A stretch of DNA of 40,974 nucleotides from Azospirillum sp. B4 (lineage in GTDB: Bacteria > Pseudomonadota > Alphaproteobacteria > Azospirillales > Azospirillaceae): the NCBI RefSeq assembly GCF_000333275.1, contig NZ_BACU01000023.1, positions 1 through 40,974 of the forward strand, written 5' to 3'. The notes beneath the pieces are model-generated. The model had not been told where the DNA came from. It worked only from the letters and a program-made list of their open reading frames with translations, and did not search any database. Position 1 is the first letter of the stretch. Each line of letters begins with the position of its first letter. Below, one piece after another: positions 8,202-17,604 of the stretch. Made by a program: the position numbers and the translations under genes.

Positions 8202-8243
8202 GATTGGACCCGATGCCGGCACACCGGTGAAGGGGAGGGTTCA

Positions 8244-8915
8244 ATGGCGGTGACACTGGCCTTTGACGTCTATGGCACGCTGATCGACACCCAGGGGCTG
8301 GTGGCGATGCTGCGCGCCATCGTGGGTGACCGGGCGCCAGACTTCTCCCGCGCGTGGCGGGAAAGGCAACTTGAATACACCTTCCGCCGCGCCCTGATGC
8401 AGAACTACGTCCCCTTCGCCGTCTGCACGGCCCAGGCGCTGGACCACACCTGCGACCGTTTCAAGGCCCCGCTGACGGCTGAGCAGCGGGCCGCTGTGCT
8501 GGAAGCCTATCGCACCCTGCCGGCGTTCGACGACGCGGCGGACGGGCTGGCGCGGCTGCGCGCGGCGGGCTTCCGCCTGTACGCCTTTTCCAACGGCACG
8601 GCCGAGGCGGTACGCACCCTGCTGGACGCCGCCGGAATCGCCGAGCTGTTCCTGGGCATCGTCAGCACCGACGACCTGCGCTCCTACAAGCCCAATCCCG
8701 CCGTCTACAGCCATTTCCTGCGGGCGGCGGGCGCCGCTGGCGCGGAGACCTGGCTGGTGTCCAGCAACCCCTTCGACATCATCGGCGCCCTGTCCTCCGG
8801 CTGGCGCGCCGCCTGGGTGCGACGCTCCCCCGACGCGCCGTTCGACCCCTGGGGCATCCAGCCGACGGTGACCGTTCCGGGCCTACGCGATCTGGCGGCG
8901 GCCATCGCCGGATAG
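8244..8915 (+). CDS. Haloacid dehalogenase type II (HAD superfamily)
   Basis: The 223-residue protein belongs to the HAD superfamily and resembles L-2-haloacid dehalogenases, which hydrolyse (S)-2-haloalkanoates through an aspartyl ester. Visible features: nucleophile D8 in FDVYGTLID, the dehalogenase arginine R39 in WRERQLEYTF, S116-N117 in AFSNG, K149 in SYKPNPAVY, and the SSNPFDIIGA loop with N175 and D178 followed by GWRAAWVRR. These go beyond a generic HAD phosphatase and fit the dehalogenase subfamily, though the true substrate is unknown. It lies 42 bases after the chemoreceptor and 98 before lepA, on the same strand, without obvious functional linkage. Confidence 0.88.
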   Translation: MAVTLAFDVYGTLIDTQGLVAMLRAIVGDRAPDFSRAWRERQLEYTFRRALMQNYVPFAVCTAQALDHTCDRFKAPLTAEQRAAVLEAYRTLPAFDDAADGLARLRAAGFRLYAFSNGTAEAVRTLLDAAGIAELFLGIVSTDDLRSYKPNPAVYSHFLRAAGAAGAETWLVSSNPFDIIGALSSGWRAAWVRRSPDAPFDPWGIQPTVTVPGLRDLAAAIAG

Positions 8916-9013
8916 CACATGCCGGATAGCACATGAACGCCCCGCCAACCCCGCGGTTGCGCCAGAACGCCGGGCATCCTATGGTCGCGGGACTTTTTCC
9001 AGACCGGCCCGTC

Positions 9014-10816
9014 ATGACCGACCTTTCGCACATCCGCAATTTCTCCATCATCGCCCACATCGACCACGGCAAGTCGACCCTGGCCGATCGCCTGATCCAG
9101 TATTGCGGCGGCCTGGACGCCCGCGAGATGCGCGAGCAGGTGCTCGACAGCATGGATATCGAGCGCGAGCGCGGCATCACCATCAAGGCGCAGACTGTCC
9201 GCCTGAACTACAAGGCCGACGACGGGAAGACCTATCAGCTGAACCTGATGGACACGCCCGGCCATGTCGACTTCGCCTATGAGGTCTCACGCTCGCTGGC
9301 GGCCTGCGAAGGCTCGCTGCTGGTGGTCGACGCCTCGCAGGGGGTGGAGGCGCAGACGCTGGCCAACGTCTACCAGGCCATCGACCACAACCATGAGATC
9401 GTCCCCGTCCTGAACAAGATCGACCTGCCGGCGGCCGAACCCGACCGCATCAAGCAGCAGATCGAGGATGTCATCGGCCTGGACGCCAGCAACGCCGTCA
9501 TGATCTCGGCCAAGACCGGCCTGAACATCAAGGATGTGCTGGAGGCCATCGTCACCCGCCTGCCGCCGCCCAAGGGCGACCTGGACGCACCGCTGAAGGC
9601 CCTGGTTGTCGACAGCTGGTACGATCCCTACCTGGGCGTGGTCATCCTGGTGCGCGTCGTCGATGGCGAACTGAAGGTGGGCCAGAAGATCCGCATGATG
9701 GCCACGGGGGCGGCAAAGGAAGCCGACCGCGTCGGTCACTTCACGCCCAAGGCCGTGCAGTCCGGCCGCCTGGGCCCGGGCGAGATGGGCTTCATCACCG
9801 CCGGCATCAAGGACATCCGCGAAACCAAGGTCGGCGACACCATCACCGAGGAGCGCCGCCCGGCGACCGAGCCGCTGGAAGGCTTCAAGCCCAGCGTGCC
9901 CGTGGTGTTCTGCGGCCTGTTCCCCACCGACGCCGCCGAATTCGAGCATTTGCGCGAAAGCCTGGGCAAGCTGGCCCTGAACGATGCCAGCTTCCAGTTC
10001 GAGGCGGAGACGTCGGCGGCGCTGGGCTTCGGCTTCCGCTGCGGTTTCCTGGGCCTGCTGCACCTGGAAATCATCCAGGAACGGCTGGAGCGCGAGTTCA
10101 ACCTGGACCTGATCACGACGGCGCCCAGCGTCATCTACAAGGTTCACATGACCGACAAGTCGGTCATCGACATGCACAATCCGGCCGACATGCCGGACCC
10201 CATCCGCATCGATCACATCGACGAGCCGTGGATTCGCGCCACCATCATGCTGCCCGACGAATACCTGGGCGGCATCCTGGCGCTGTGCACAGAGCGGCGC
10301 GGCCAGCAGATCGACCTGACCTATGTCGGCGGCCGGGCCATGCTGGTCTACAAGCTGCCACTGAACGAAGTGGTGTTCGACTTCTATGACCGGCTGAAGT
10401 CCATCAGCCGCGGCTATGCCAGCTTCGATTACCAGATGGACGGGTATGAGACCGGCGACCTGGTGAAGATGTCCATCCTGGTGAACGCGGAGCCGGTGGA
10501 CGCCCTGTCGACCATCGTCCATCGCAGCCAGGCCGAGCACCGCGGCCGCCTGCTGTGCGAGCGGTTGAAGGAGCTGATCCCCCGCCAGCTGTTCAAGATC
10601 GCCGTGCAGGCCGCCATCGGCAGCCGCGTCATCGCCCGCGAGACCATCAGCGCCATGCGCAAGGACGTGCTGGCCAAGTGCTACGGCGGCGACATCAGCC
10701 GCAAGCGCAAGCTGCTGGACAAGCAGAAGGAAGGCAAGAAGCGCATGCGGCAGTTCGGCGAGGTCGAAATCCCGCAGAGCGCCTTCATCGCCGCCCTGAA
10801 GATGGGTGATGGCTGA
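9014..10816 (+). CDS. lepA: Elongation factor 4 (LepA), ribosomal back-translocase GTPase
   Basis: LepA/EF4 is a translational GTPase that acts on ribosomes. The 600-residue length equals the norm. GTPase motifs are clear: [14 protein letters not shown] (P-loop), the switch [21 protein letters not shown] and [10 protein letters not shown]. The LepA-specific C-terminal domain is present ([20 protein letters not shown], then [20 protein letters not shown] and [19 protein letters not shown]). The open frame extends upstream to 8933, but the ATG at 9014 ([19 protein letters not shown]) gives the family's usual N-terminus. No good Shine-Dalgarno precedes it, which leaves a small doubt about the start. 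A strong bidirectional hairpin follows. Confidence 0.95.
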   Translation: MTDLSHIRNFSIIAHIDHGKSTLADRLIQYCGGLDAREMREQVLDSMDIERERGITIKAQTVRLNYKADDGKTYQLNLMDTPGHVDFAYEVSRSLAACEGSLLVVDASQGVEAQTLANVYQAIDHNHEIVPVLNKIDLPAAEPDRIKQQIEDVIGLDASNAVMISAKTGLNIKDVLEAIVTRLPPPKGDLDAPLKALVVDSWYDPYLGVVILVRVVDGELKVGQKIRMMATGAAKEADRVGHFTPKAVQSGRLGPGEMGFITAGIKDIRETKVGDTITEERRPATEPLEGFKPSVPVVFCGLFPTDAAEFEHLRESLGKLALNDASFQFEAETSAALGFGFRCGFLGLLHLEIIQERLEREFNLDLITTAPSVIYKVHMTDKSVIDMHNPADMPDPIRIDHIDEPWIRATIMLPDEYLGGILALCTERRGQQIDLTYVGGRAMLVYKLPLNEVVFDFYDRLKSISRGYASFDYQMDGYETGDLVKMSILVNAEPVDALSTIVHRSQAEHRGRLLCERLKELIPRQLFKIAVQAAIGSRVIARETISAMRKDVLAKCYGGDISRKRKLLDKQKEGKKRMRQFGEVEIPQSAFIAALKMGDG

Positions 10817-10859
10817 ATGGGTAACGGCTGACAGCCAGCCTCAAAGCTCAAGTACGGCA

Positions 10860-10892
10860 CCGGCCGCCCCACCAGGGCGGCCGGTTCGCGTT
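10860..10892. terminator. Bidirectional terminator hairpin between lepA and the toxin gene
   Basis: CCGGCCGCCC at 10860-10869 pairs exactly with GGGCGGCCGG at 10875-10884 around a 5-base loop, followed by TTCGCGTTT on the plus strand. It sits between convergent lepA and parE and ends almost at the parE stop, so it probably serves both. Confidence 0.65.
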
Positions 10893-11267
10893 TCAGGGGG
10901 TGTCGTCGTCTGACGGAATATGTTGTTCCAATTCCATCGCATCGTGAAGAACGCGCACGATGCCAACAAAACTGGGGCCAACCCCATTGGGTTCCAGCCG
11001 ATAGAGCAATAGATGACGGGGGTTGTGAACGGCTTCGCCAGCCACACGCGCCCGCTCCCGACTGTAGCGCAAATGATAGGTCCAGCCGCGCAGCTCCGGT
11101 CGCTCAACACTGCCGAACCGATGCGGTGCCGCGGCAATGTCGCGAATGGCCTGGACGATAAGCGCCTCATAGCGCTGCCGCGCAAAACTTCCAAATGCCT
11201 GATTTGAATGGGTCAGAATGGCACGGATATCCGCGCGGGCCAGTGGCGCGATCCGATAGCGCAGCAT
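10893..11267 (-). CDS. parE: Type II toxin, RelE/ParE family
   Basis: The 124-residue protein fits the RelE/ParE toxin superfamily: an N-terminal MLRYRIAPLARADIRAIL, the helix-forming ARQRYEALIVQAIRDIAAAP, the RFGSVERPELRG segment, and a C-terminal core HLLLYRLEP followed by VGIVRVLHDAMELEQHI, where ParE-like toxins carry their conserved Arg and His. ParE toxins inhibit gyrase and RelE toxins cleave mRNA; which applies is not visible, though the ParD-type partner favours ParE. It begins 4 bases after the antitoxin stop, antitoxin first. A TTG at 11300 is an alternative start overlapping the antitoxin. It appears intact, so the pair is likely functional. Confidence 0.85.
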   Translation of the reverse strand: MLRYRIAPLARADIRAILTHSNQAFGSFARQRYEALIVQAIRDIAAAPHRFGSVERPELRGWTYHLRYSRERARVAGEAVHNPRHLLLYRLEPNGVGPSFVGIVRVLHDAMELEQHIPSDDDTP

Positions 11268-11271
11268 GTCG

Positions 11272-11550
11272 TCAGCGTCCGCCAGCCGCTTCCCTGCCAA
11301 GCGCGGCGACGTATTCTTCTAAATCGTCGTCCGTGACCTCATCGAACCGTCCTTCATCCAGCTCGCGGTGGCCAGCTTCTGCCGCTTCCCGCAACGCCTT
11401 CAGCTTGGCGTCATGCTGCGCCTCCTCGCGCTCGACAAGCCGCAACCCCGCCCGCAAGACTTCGCTGGCGTTTTGATATCGGCCGGACCGCACCAAGTCT
11501 TCGATGACCTGTTCATGATGATCGGTCAGCACCACGTTGCGTGTCGGCAT
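11272..11550 (-). CDS. parD: Type II antitoxin, ParD family
   Basis: The 92-residue protein has the ParD layout: an N-terminal ribbon-helix-helix DNA-binding part (MPTRNVVLTDHHEQVIEDLV, then SGRYQNASEVLRAGLRLVE) and an acidic C-terminal tail (ELDEGRFDEVTDDDLEEYV) that would wrap and neutralise the toxin. It precedes the toxin gene in the same transcript. Antitoxins of this type repress their own operon; the perfect 19-bp palindrome 45 bases upstream is the obvious target. The ATG at 11550 was chosen over upstream starts because the ribbon-helix-helix strand normally lies at the very N-terminus, and an upstream start would put the operator inside the gene. Confidence 0.88.
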   Translation of the reverse strand: MPTRNVVLTDHHEQVIEDLVRSGRYQNASEVLRAGLRLVEREEAQHDAKLKALREAAEAGHRELDEGRFDEVTDDDLEEYVAALGREAAGGR

Positions 11551-11594
11551 CGGCGCTCTCCAGCGACTGGTTCGAGATCTGAAGCCTAACGCTG

Positions 11595-11613
11595 ATTGGC
11601 ATACTATGCCAAT
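11595..11613. promoter_or_regulatory. Perfect 19-bp palindrome, likely parDE operator
   Basis: ATTGGCATACTATGCCAAT is an exact inverted repeat with 9-bp arms and one central base. It lies 45 bp upstream of the antitoxin start and 10 bp beyond the stop codon of the sensor kinase gene, so it can only sensibly serve the toxin-antitoxin operon. Position and symmetry fit binding by a ribbon-helix-helix ParD dimer; this is inferred, not shown. Confidence 0.65.
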
Positions 11614-11623
11614 GCCGAATCCG

Positions 11624-13375
11624 CTAACCCAGCGGAAACCGCAAGGTGAAGCGCGTGCCGGGCTGAGTCGCCTCATAGCTGTAGCGGCCGCGCAGTTGGC
11701 GGGTGAAGGCATCGATCAGCAGCAGGCCCAGGCTCTGGCGGCTGGGAATCGTCCCCGCGTCTGGCATGCCCACGCCATCGTCGGCGACGGTCAGCACGCC
11801 GTCGTCCCCCTCCCGCCACAGGGAAACGGACAGCGTACCCGTACGGCCGTCCGGGTAGGCGTGCTTGAAGGCGTTGGACAGCACCTCGTTCAGCACCAGG
11901 GTCACCGGCACCGAAGCCGTCAGGTCGGTTTCCACCGGCTGGGCGTCCAGCGCCATGGCCACGGGGCGGGGCCGCCCCGCTTCGGCCTGGGCGTCATCGC
12001 CCTGGTGGATGTTGTCGATCTCCCGCGCCAGGGCGGTGATCACCCGGTCCAACTGCACCACATCGACATTCGACGCGCGATGCAGCTGTTCGTGCAGCAG
12101 GCCCATGGCCTGTATGCGCCGCAAGGCGTCGCCCAGCAGGGGCCGCAAGGGGGGGTGCATGCCGCTTTGCAGCTGCAACAGGCTGGAGACGACCTGCAGG
12201 TTGTTCTTCACCCGGTGGTGGGTGTCGCGCAGCAGGACCTCCCGCTCGGCCAGGGCGCGGTCCAGGTGGCGGGTACGGTCGGCCACCCGCGCCTCCAGCA
12301 GGGTGTTGGCGTGGCGCAGAATCCGGTCGGCGCGGGCCAATTCGCGGGAGCGGCGGAAAGCGATCCCCGCCACCAGCATCAGCGCCAGGGAGGCCGGCCC
12401 GGCCACGGCGGCATAGACCAGGGTCCGGTTCCGCCAGTCGCGGACGATACTGCCGGTGTCGATGCCATAAACGACGAACAGGGGCAGGTCGGGCACCTTG
12501 CGCCGGGCATAGAGACGCTCCACCCCATCGACAGGCGAGGTCAGGATGAAGGTGCCGGTGGCGTCCGCCGGCGTGCGCAGCAATTCCGGGTACGAGCCCT
12601 GCTGCAGGCCATCGGATGCTGCCGGTTCGCGCAGCAGCAGGGCGCCGTCCTCCCGTATCAGCATCATGGTCTTCGGATCGGCCGAAAACAGCGAACGATA
12701 GAAGGCGATGAAGTAGTCGGGCTTCAGCGACAGCTGGGCCACGCCGTTGAAATGGCCGTCCAGGGTTTCCATGCGCTGGCTGACGGGCAGGAAGGGGGCG
12801 CCGGACAGGCGGCCGCGCAACTGCTGGCCGATGTAGATGCCGGTGCCGGGGTTGAGATGGACCCGGAAATATTCCCGGTCGCTGACGTCCAGCACCGGTG
12901 CCGGCCATTGCATCGTGTTCACCCGGACGATGCCGCCGGGGTCCACCACCCACACGCCCTCCAGCTCCGGCGAGGCCTGCCAGATCTCGCGCAGGCGGTC
13001 GTAGAAGCGGCGATCGCCTGCGATCTCCTTCCAGCCGGCGTCATCCACCAGGCGCTCCACATAACGCAGGCTGGCGGCGTGGATGCTGAAGATCTTGCCC
13101 GCATGCTCCTCCAGCACGTGGGTCACATCCACCACCTGGTCGCGGGCGTCGTCCCAGACGCGGCGGTGGTGGTCCCAGGCGGCCCAGCCGAAGACCAGCA
13201 GGGTCAGCACCAGGCTCATGACCAGCAGGGCCGCCACGGGGCGGCCAGCGGAGGGAATCAGGGGGACGGATGCCGCATCATGGACGACATCGCCCGGCGC
13301 GGGTGCCGTCCCGGCGAGGACCGTGGAAGAAACGGCGCCTGCCGGTGCGGCATGGTCTGGCGCGGAGGCGGTCAT
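11624..13375 (-). CDS. Membrane sensor histidine kinase, HisKA_2/HWE type
   Basis: A 583-residue sensor kinase. After a low-complexity N-terminus, transmembrane helix 1 is at about 46-67, a large periplasmic double-Cache-like domain spans about 68-315 (ELEGVWVVDPGGIVRVNTM and DREYFRVHLNPGTGIYIGQQ are typical ligand-pocket segments), and transmembrane helix 2 is at about 319-340. A short coiled coil leads to the HisKA_2 phosphoacceptor segment THHRVKNNLQVVSSLLQLQ (phosphorylated His at 386) and an ATPase domain with LNEVLSNAFKHAYP (N501) and ADDGVGMP. Such kinases often partner with general stress or diguanylate-cyclase regulators. No response regulator is adjacent, so it is an orphan. The signal is unknown, probably a small organic molecule. 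Confidence 0.9.
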   Translation of the reverse strand: MTASAPDHAAPAGAVSSTVLAGTAPAPGDVVHDAASVPLIPSAGRPVAALLVMSLVLTLLVFGWAAWDHHRRVWDDARDQVVDVTHVLEEHAGKIFSIHAASLRYVERLVDDAGWKEIAGDRRFYDRLREIWQASPELEGVWVVDPGGIVRVNTMQWPAPVLDVSDREYFRVHLNPGTGIYIGQQLRGRLSGAPFLPVSQRMETLDGHFNGVAQLSLKPDYFIAFYRSLFSADPKTMMLIREDGALLLREPAASDGLQQGSYPELLRTPADATGTFILTSPVDGVERLYARRKVPDLPLFVVYGIDTGSIVRDWRNRTLVYAAVAGPASLALMLVAGIAFRRSRELARADRILRHANTLLEARVADRTRHLDRALAEREVLLRDTHHRVKNNLQVVSSLLQLQSGMHPPLRPLLGDALRRIQAMGLLHEQLHRASNVDVVQLDRVITALAREIDNIHQGDDAQAEAGRPRPVAMALDAQPVETDLTASVPVTLVLNEVLSNAFKHAYPDGRTGTLSVSLWREGDDGVLTVADDGVGMPDAGTIPSRQSLGLLLIDAFTRQLRGRYSYEATQPGTRFTLRFPLG

Positions 13376-13471
13376 GCGGGCAACGATTCCTTATTGGCCC
13401 GGGCAATTCCCCCACGAATCCCCGGGCATACCCCTCAGGTCACCGCCACCCCCGGCCTCGGATGAGGCATG

Positions 13472-13514
13472 CGCCGGGGATGGCCTGATCCCTTGATACG
13501 GATCATCCCCGGCG
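13472..13514 (-). terminator. Perfect 11-bp hairpin downstream of purH
   Basis: CGCCGGGGATG at 13472-13482 and CATCCCCGGCG at 13504-13514 are exact inverted repeats separated by 21 bases. The hairpin lies 12 bases past the purH stop on the transcribed (minus) strand. There is no T-run after it, so it may be a processing or 3'-end-stabilising structure rather than a classical terminator. Confidence 0.45.
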
Positions 13515-13526
13515 TTCCTTCACCCG

Positions 13527-15113
13527 TCAGTGACGGAAATGACGCATCCCGGTAAATACCATGGCCAGGCCACGCTCGTCCGCAGCGTCGATCACCTCCT
13601 GGTCGCGCATGGAACCGCCGGGCTGGATCACGGCGGTGACGCCGGCCTCCGCCGCCGCGATCAGGCCGTCGGCGAAGGGGAAGAAGGCGTCGGACGCCAC
13701 CACGCTGCCCTTGGTTCCCGGCTCGGCCAGGCCCGCGGCCTCCGCTGCCTCGCGGCTCTTGATGGCGGCGATGCGGCTGCTGTCGACCCGGCTCATCTGG
13801 CCGGCGCCGATGCCAACGGTGGCCAGGTCCTTGGCATAGACGATGGCGTTGGACTTCACGTGCTTGCCGACGCGGAAAGCGAACAGCAGGTCGGCCAGTT
13901 CCTTGGGCGTGGGGCCGCGCTTGGTCACCACCTTCAGGTTGGCCGGCTGGACGCGGCCATCGTCCCGACTCTGCGCCAGGAAGCCTCCGGCCACGGTCTT
14001 GATCAGGGTGCCGGCCTGGGCCGGGTTGGGCAGGTCGCCGGTCAGCAGCACGCGCAGGTTCTTCTTGGACGCCAGCACGGCGCGGGCGGCCTCATCCGCG
14101 TCCGGGGCGATCACCACCTCGGCGAAGAGCTTGGCGATGGCCTCGGCCGTCGCGGCGTCCAGGGTGCGGTTGGCGGCGATGATGCCGCCGAAGGCGGAGA
14201 CGGGGTCGCAGGCCAGCGCGCGGGCATAGGCCGCCGGCAGGTCGTCGCCCTCGGCCACGCCGCAGGGGTTGGCATGCTTGATGATGGCGATGGCCGGACG
14301 CTCGAACTCCGCCACCAGCTCGAACGCCGCGTCGGTGTCGTTCAGGTTGTTGTACGACAGTTCCTTGCCCTGCAGCTGGGTGGCGGTGGCGATGCCGGGG
14401 CGGCGCTCCCCCGTCACGTAGAAGGCGGCGGTCTGGTGCGGATTCTCGCCATAGCGCAGGGTCTGGCGCAGGGTGCCGGAGAGGGTCACGCTTTCCGGCC
14501 AGGTCTGGCCCAGGCGGTTGGCGAACCAGGCGCCGATGGCGGCGTCGTAGGCGCCGGTGCGGGCATAGGCCTTGGCGGCCAGGCGGCGGCGCAGATCCAG
14601 CGTGGTCTGGCCATCGTGGGCGGCCAGCTCGGCCAGCAGCGGGGCGTAATCGGACGGGTCGGTCACCACGGCCACGAAGTCGTGGTTCTTGGCGGCGCCC
14701 CGGATCAGGCTGGGGCCGCCGATGTCGATATTCTCGATGCAGGTCTCGAAGTCCGCCCCCTTCGCCACCGTGGCCTCGAAGGGGTAGAGGTTCACCACCA
14801 CCAGGTCGATGCCGGGAATGTCGTGGGCGTTCATGGCGGCGACATGGCCCTCGTCATCGCGGCGGGCCAGGATGCCGCCGTGGATGCGCGGGTGCAGGGT
14901 CTTCACCCGGCCGTCCATCATCTCGGGGAAGCCGGTGTGGTCACCCACCTCCGTCACGGGCACGCCGGCCTCGGCCAGGCGCTGGGCGGAACCGCCGGTG
15001 GACAGGATGTGCACGCCGCGCGCGGCCAGGGCCTGGCCCAGCTCGATCAGGCCGGTCTTGTCGGACACGGAGATGAGGGCGCGGCGCAGGGGAACGAGAT
15101 CGGGGCTGGTCAT
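13527..15113 (-). CDS. purH: Bifunctional AICAR formyltransferase / IMP cyclohydrolase
   Basis: PurH carries out the last two steps of purine synthesis: AICAR to FAICAR and then to IMP. The 528-residue length matches the family. The N-terminal IMP cyclohydrolase domain shows [25 protein letters not shown] and [19 protein letters not shown]; the C-terminal transformylase domain shows [16 protein letters not shown] and [13 protein letters not shown] with the catalytic Lys-His pair, and ends [20 protein letters not shown]. The ATG at 15113 was chosen over 15161 because [20 protein letters not shown] is the usual beginning. It is last in the rsmB-rpe-heparinase-purH run on the minus strand. Confidence 0.96.
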   Translation of the reverse strand: MTSPDLVPLRRALISVSDKTGLIELGQALAARGVHILSTGGSAQRLAEAGVPVTEVGDHTGFPEMMDGRVKTLHPRIHGGILARRDDEGHVAAMNAHDIPGIDLVVVNLYPFEATVAKGADFETCIENIDIGGPSLIRGAAKNHDFVAVVTDPSDYAPLLAELAAHDGQTTLDLRRRLAAKAYARTGAYDAAIGAWFANRLGQTWPESVTLSGTLRQTLRYGENPHQTAAFYVTGERRPGIATATQLQGKELSYNNLNDTDAAFELVAEFERPAIAIIKHANPCGVAEGDDLPAAYARALACDPVSAFGGIIAANRTLDAATAEAIAKLFAEVVIAPDADEAARAVLASKKNLRVLLTGDLPNPAQAGTLIKTVAGGFLAQSRDDGRVQPANLKVVTKRGPTPKELADLLFAFRVGKHVKSNAIVYAKDLATVGIGAGQMSRVDSSRIAAIKSREAAEAAGLAEPGTKGSVVASDAFFPFADGLIAAAEAGVTAVIQPGGSMRDQEVIDAADERGLAMVFTGMRHFRH

Positions 15114-15151
15114 GATGGCAATCCGGCTTCGGTGGGATTTGGGAATGAGAA

Positions 15152-15172
15152 AGCCCGGCAAGATGCCGGGCT
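15152..15172 (-). terminator. Terminator- or attenuator-like hairpin between the heparinase gene and purH
   Basis: On the minus strand AGCCCGGC and GCCGGGCT form a perfect 8-bp stem with a 5-base loop, followed by TTCTCATTC. It lies 28 bases past the heparinase-like stop and 39 before the purH start. It could partly terminate transcription, so purH may be expressed at a different level from the upstream genes. Confidence 0.5.
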
Positions 15173-15199
15173 CAAGGGAAACTTGGGGTCACGGGTGGG

Positions 15200-16852
15200 T
15201 CAGGGGTCGGCGCCCTCGGCCTTCTTCTCGCGGCGCAGGGCCCATTTCACGGTGGCGCCGCCCGGGGCGGTCTCCCCACGCACGGTGACCTGCAGGGTGC
15301 CGCGCGGCTCGGGCCCGTCGCCCAGGTAGACGCTTTCCTCCAGCCCCACCGTGCCGCCCGACAGGCGCAGGCGCCAGCCCGCGCCGGACGGCAGGCGCAG
15401 CAGGACGCCGTCACCGCCCTGGGACAGGCTGGCGTGCACGCCCGGGTGCAGATGGAACCGCAGGGTGTAGGTGTGGCCGCCGGCCCCGCCCTCCAGCCGG
15501 TCCTCGCCGCGCATATCCTCGCCGCTCTCGGCCAGGTAGAGGCGGCGGTGGTGGATCAGGCCGAACGTGTCGCGGTAGCCGTCATGCGCGGCCTCGACCA
15601 GGACGGCACCGCCCGTCTCCCGCCGCTTGGCCTCCACCGGATGCGGGCGGCGGCCCAGGCCACCATCCTCGCGCACGGAGGCGGAGTTGGTGTCGGCCAC
15701 CACCAGGGTGGAATGCGCGGCGGTGGAGGCCAGGGCCCCACGCCAGGCGCCGGTTTCCGATGGATGGCTGCCGCAGTTCACGATTAGGCGCTCCCGCCCC
15801 ACGCTCATCTCGAACGACAGGGTGCCGGCATGCGCCCGGGCATCCAGGCCGGCGGGCGGTGGGGCGCCGGCGTCCAGCAGCACGCAGGTGCGGCCCGCCG
15901 CCAGCCGCTCGAACCCGACATGGGGGGCGGAGCGCAGGGGCCGGCCCCGGGCGTCCGCCTGGCTCAGCACCGTATCGATGAAGGCGGGGTCTTCGGCCCA
16001 GCCGCCATTGAACAGGGCTAGGCCGCCATCGCCATGGCGGAAAAAGCGCAGGGTGGGCGTCAGCCGGTCGATGGTGTGCTGCAGGGCGTCCGGCATGTCG
16101 GCCTTCGCCGCGCGCAGCACGCCACGGATGTCGATCAGGTGGCGCAGGGCCTGCAATTGCAGCGACGGGCTGCGTTGAACATGGCCGCCGTCGGGCGTGA
16201 CCTGCCGGGCCAGTTCGCGGTTCAGCAGCCACAGGGCCCGCTGGGCCGCGCGCTCCCGTCCGGCCAGGCAATACCCACCGTAGACCAGACCCTTGATGCC
16301 CAGCAGCAGGTCCACACCACGCAGGCGGCCGGGAACCAGGCGGGCCAAGTGGCGGATCTGGCGGGCGAGGCTGTCGAAGACACGGGCGCGGAGGCCGTCG
16401 TCGGCGCTGGCCAGGAAGAAGTCGTGCGCGCCGATCCAGGCGACGATGCGCTGGGCCGTCACCTCCGGCGCCCACGCCACGGCATGCCAGGAGGAAAAGC
16501 CGTCCAGCCAGCTGGTGACCAGCACGCGGGCCTGGCGGCGGGCGGCATCGCCCCCGGCTGCCTTCAGGTGGCGCAGCCAATCAAAGCCATGCAGGGCCGT
16601 CAGCCAGGCCGACCCGGCGCTGAGGTCCAGCCAGGGCGGCAGGTCCGCCTGGCGCTCCTCGCCGGCGAAGCGGAAGCGGCCTTCCAGCAGCGCCTGGCCC
16701 TGGCGGGTGTCGCCCGGCCACGGGTCGACGGGCACGACGCCCAGCGCCTGGGGCGCGCGCCCCTTCAGCAGCACGCCGTAGAGCGGCGTCCGGTAGACCA
16801 GCGCGCCGGGGCCGGCGCGGAACCGTCTCATGCCGGATGTGACACGGGCCAT
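15200..16852 (-). CDS. Heparinase II/III family protein
   Basis: The 550-residue protein has the two-part structure of heparinase II/III-like proteins: an N-terminal helical toroid-like region (about 70-290, with SWLDGFSSWHAVAWAPEVTA and RIVAWIGAHDFFL) and a C-terminal beta-rich domain (about 320-540, with AHAGTLSFEMSVGRERLIVN, CGSHP and ALASTAAHSTLVVAD). These enzymes cleave acidic polysaccharides by elimination, but members at this conserved alphaproteobacterial position next to purH have no proven substrate; a role in envelope or capsule glycans is inference. No signal peptide is visible, odd for a polysaccharide lyase. It starts 15 bases after rpe, with AAGGGA as the likely ribosome binding site overlapping the rpe stop codon. 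Confidence 0.88.
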   Translation of the reverse strand: MARVTSGMRRFRAGPGALVYRTPLYGVLLKGRAPQALGVVPVDPWPGDTRQGQALLEGRFRFAGEERQADLPPWLDLSAGSAWLTALHGFDWLRHLKAAGGDAARRQARVLVTSWLDGFSSWHAVAWAPEVTAQRIVAWIGAHDFFLASADDGLRARVFDSLARQIRHLARLVPGRLRGVDLLLGIKGLVYGGYCLAGRERAAQRALWLLNRELARQVTPDGGHVQRSPSLQLQALRHLIDIRGVLRAAKADMPDALQHTIDRLTPTLRFFRHGDGGLALFNGGWAEDPAFIDTVLSQADARGRPLRSAPHVGFERLAAGRTCVLLDAGAPPPAGLDARAHAGTLSFEMSVGRERLIVNCGSHPSETGAWRGALASTAAHSTLVVADTNSASVREDGGLGRRPHPVEAKRRETGGAVLVEAAHDGYRDTFGLIHHRRLYLAESGEDMRGEDRLEGGAGGHTYTLRFHLHPGVHASLSQGGDGVLLRLPSGAGWRLRLSGGTVGLEESVYLGDGPEPRGTLQVTVRGETAPGGATVKWALRREKKAEGADP

Positions 16853-16867
16853 GCGCCGTTCGATCCC

Positions 16868-17548
16868 TTAGACCAGCGGGCCGCGCAGGCGGCGGATGTT
16901 GTCGGCGTAGGCGTCCGGGCCGCCCTGGAAGGTGGCGGTGCCGGCCACCAGCACGTCGGCGCCCGCAGCGATGGCCACCGGCGCCAGCTCGGCGTTGATG
17001 CCGCCGTCGACCTCCAGATCGATGACGCGGTCCGTCCCGGCGGTCATGGCGTCGATGCGCTGGCGGATGGCCCGGATCTTTTCCTTCTGGCTGTTGATGA
17101 AGGACTGGCCGCCGAAGCCGGGATTGACCGACATGACCAGGATCATGTCGACGTCATCCATGATGTAGTCCAACACCGAGACGGGGGTGGCGGGGTTCAG
17201 CGCCACGCCGGCCTTCTTCCCAAGGCTGCGGATCAGCTGCAGCGTGCGGTGGGTATGGGCGCCGGCCTCGGGATGCACGGTGATGATATCGGCGCCGGCC
17301 TTGGCGAAGGCGGCGATGAAGTTGTCGACCGGCGAAATCATTAGGTGCACATCGAACACCTTGGCCGAATGCGGGCGCAGCGCCTGCACGACCATGGGGC
17401 CGATGGTCAGGTTGGGCACGAAATGCCCATCCATGACGTCGATGTGGATGTAGTCGGCGCCGGCGGCGTCCACCGCCCGCACCTCCGCGCCCAGGTTGGC
17501 GAAGTCGGCCGACAGGATGGAGGGGGCGATGCGTACCGGCTGCTGCAT
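16868..17548 (-). CDS. rpe: Ribulose-phosphate 3-epimerase
   Basis: Rpe interconverts ribulose 5-phosphate and xylulose 5-phosphate in the pentose phosphate (and Calvin) pathway. The 226-residue TIM barrel shows all family motifs: [32 protein letters not shown] with the metal/catalytic Asp, [21 protein letters not shown] and LEVDGGIN with the second catalytic Asp. The ATG at 17548 was chosen over 17587 because family members begin just before the first beta strand. It lies between rsmB and the heparinase-like gene on the minus strand and is probably cotranscribed with both. Confidence 0.96.
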   Translation of the reverse strand: MQQPVRIAPSILSADFANLGAEVRAVDAAGADYIHIDVMDGHFVPNLTIGPMVVQALRPHSAKVFDVHLMISPVDNFIAAFAKAGADIITVHPEAGAHTHRTLQLIRSLGKKAGVALNPATPVSVLDYIMDDVDMILVMSVNPGFGGQSFINSQKEKIRAIRQRIDAMTAGTDRVIDLEVDGGINAELAPVAIAAGADVLVAGTATFQGGPDAYADNIRRLRGPLV

Positions 17549-17604
17549 GATGACTTGGTTCCTATCAACTCGAACGCGCTTTGCCAACCGCGAGGCGTCG
17601 ACCG

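Noticed and set aside
11537-15329. Long open frames on the plus strand (642 and 599 codons) over the sensor kinase and purH
   Set aside because: They lie exactly antisense to well-conserved genes, are His/Gln/Gly/Arg-rich without recognisable domains, and are expected in high-GC DNA. The same applies to the long frames antisense to pheT, the chemoreceptor, lepA and acs.
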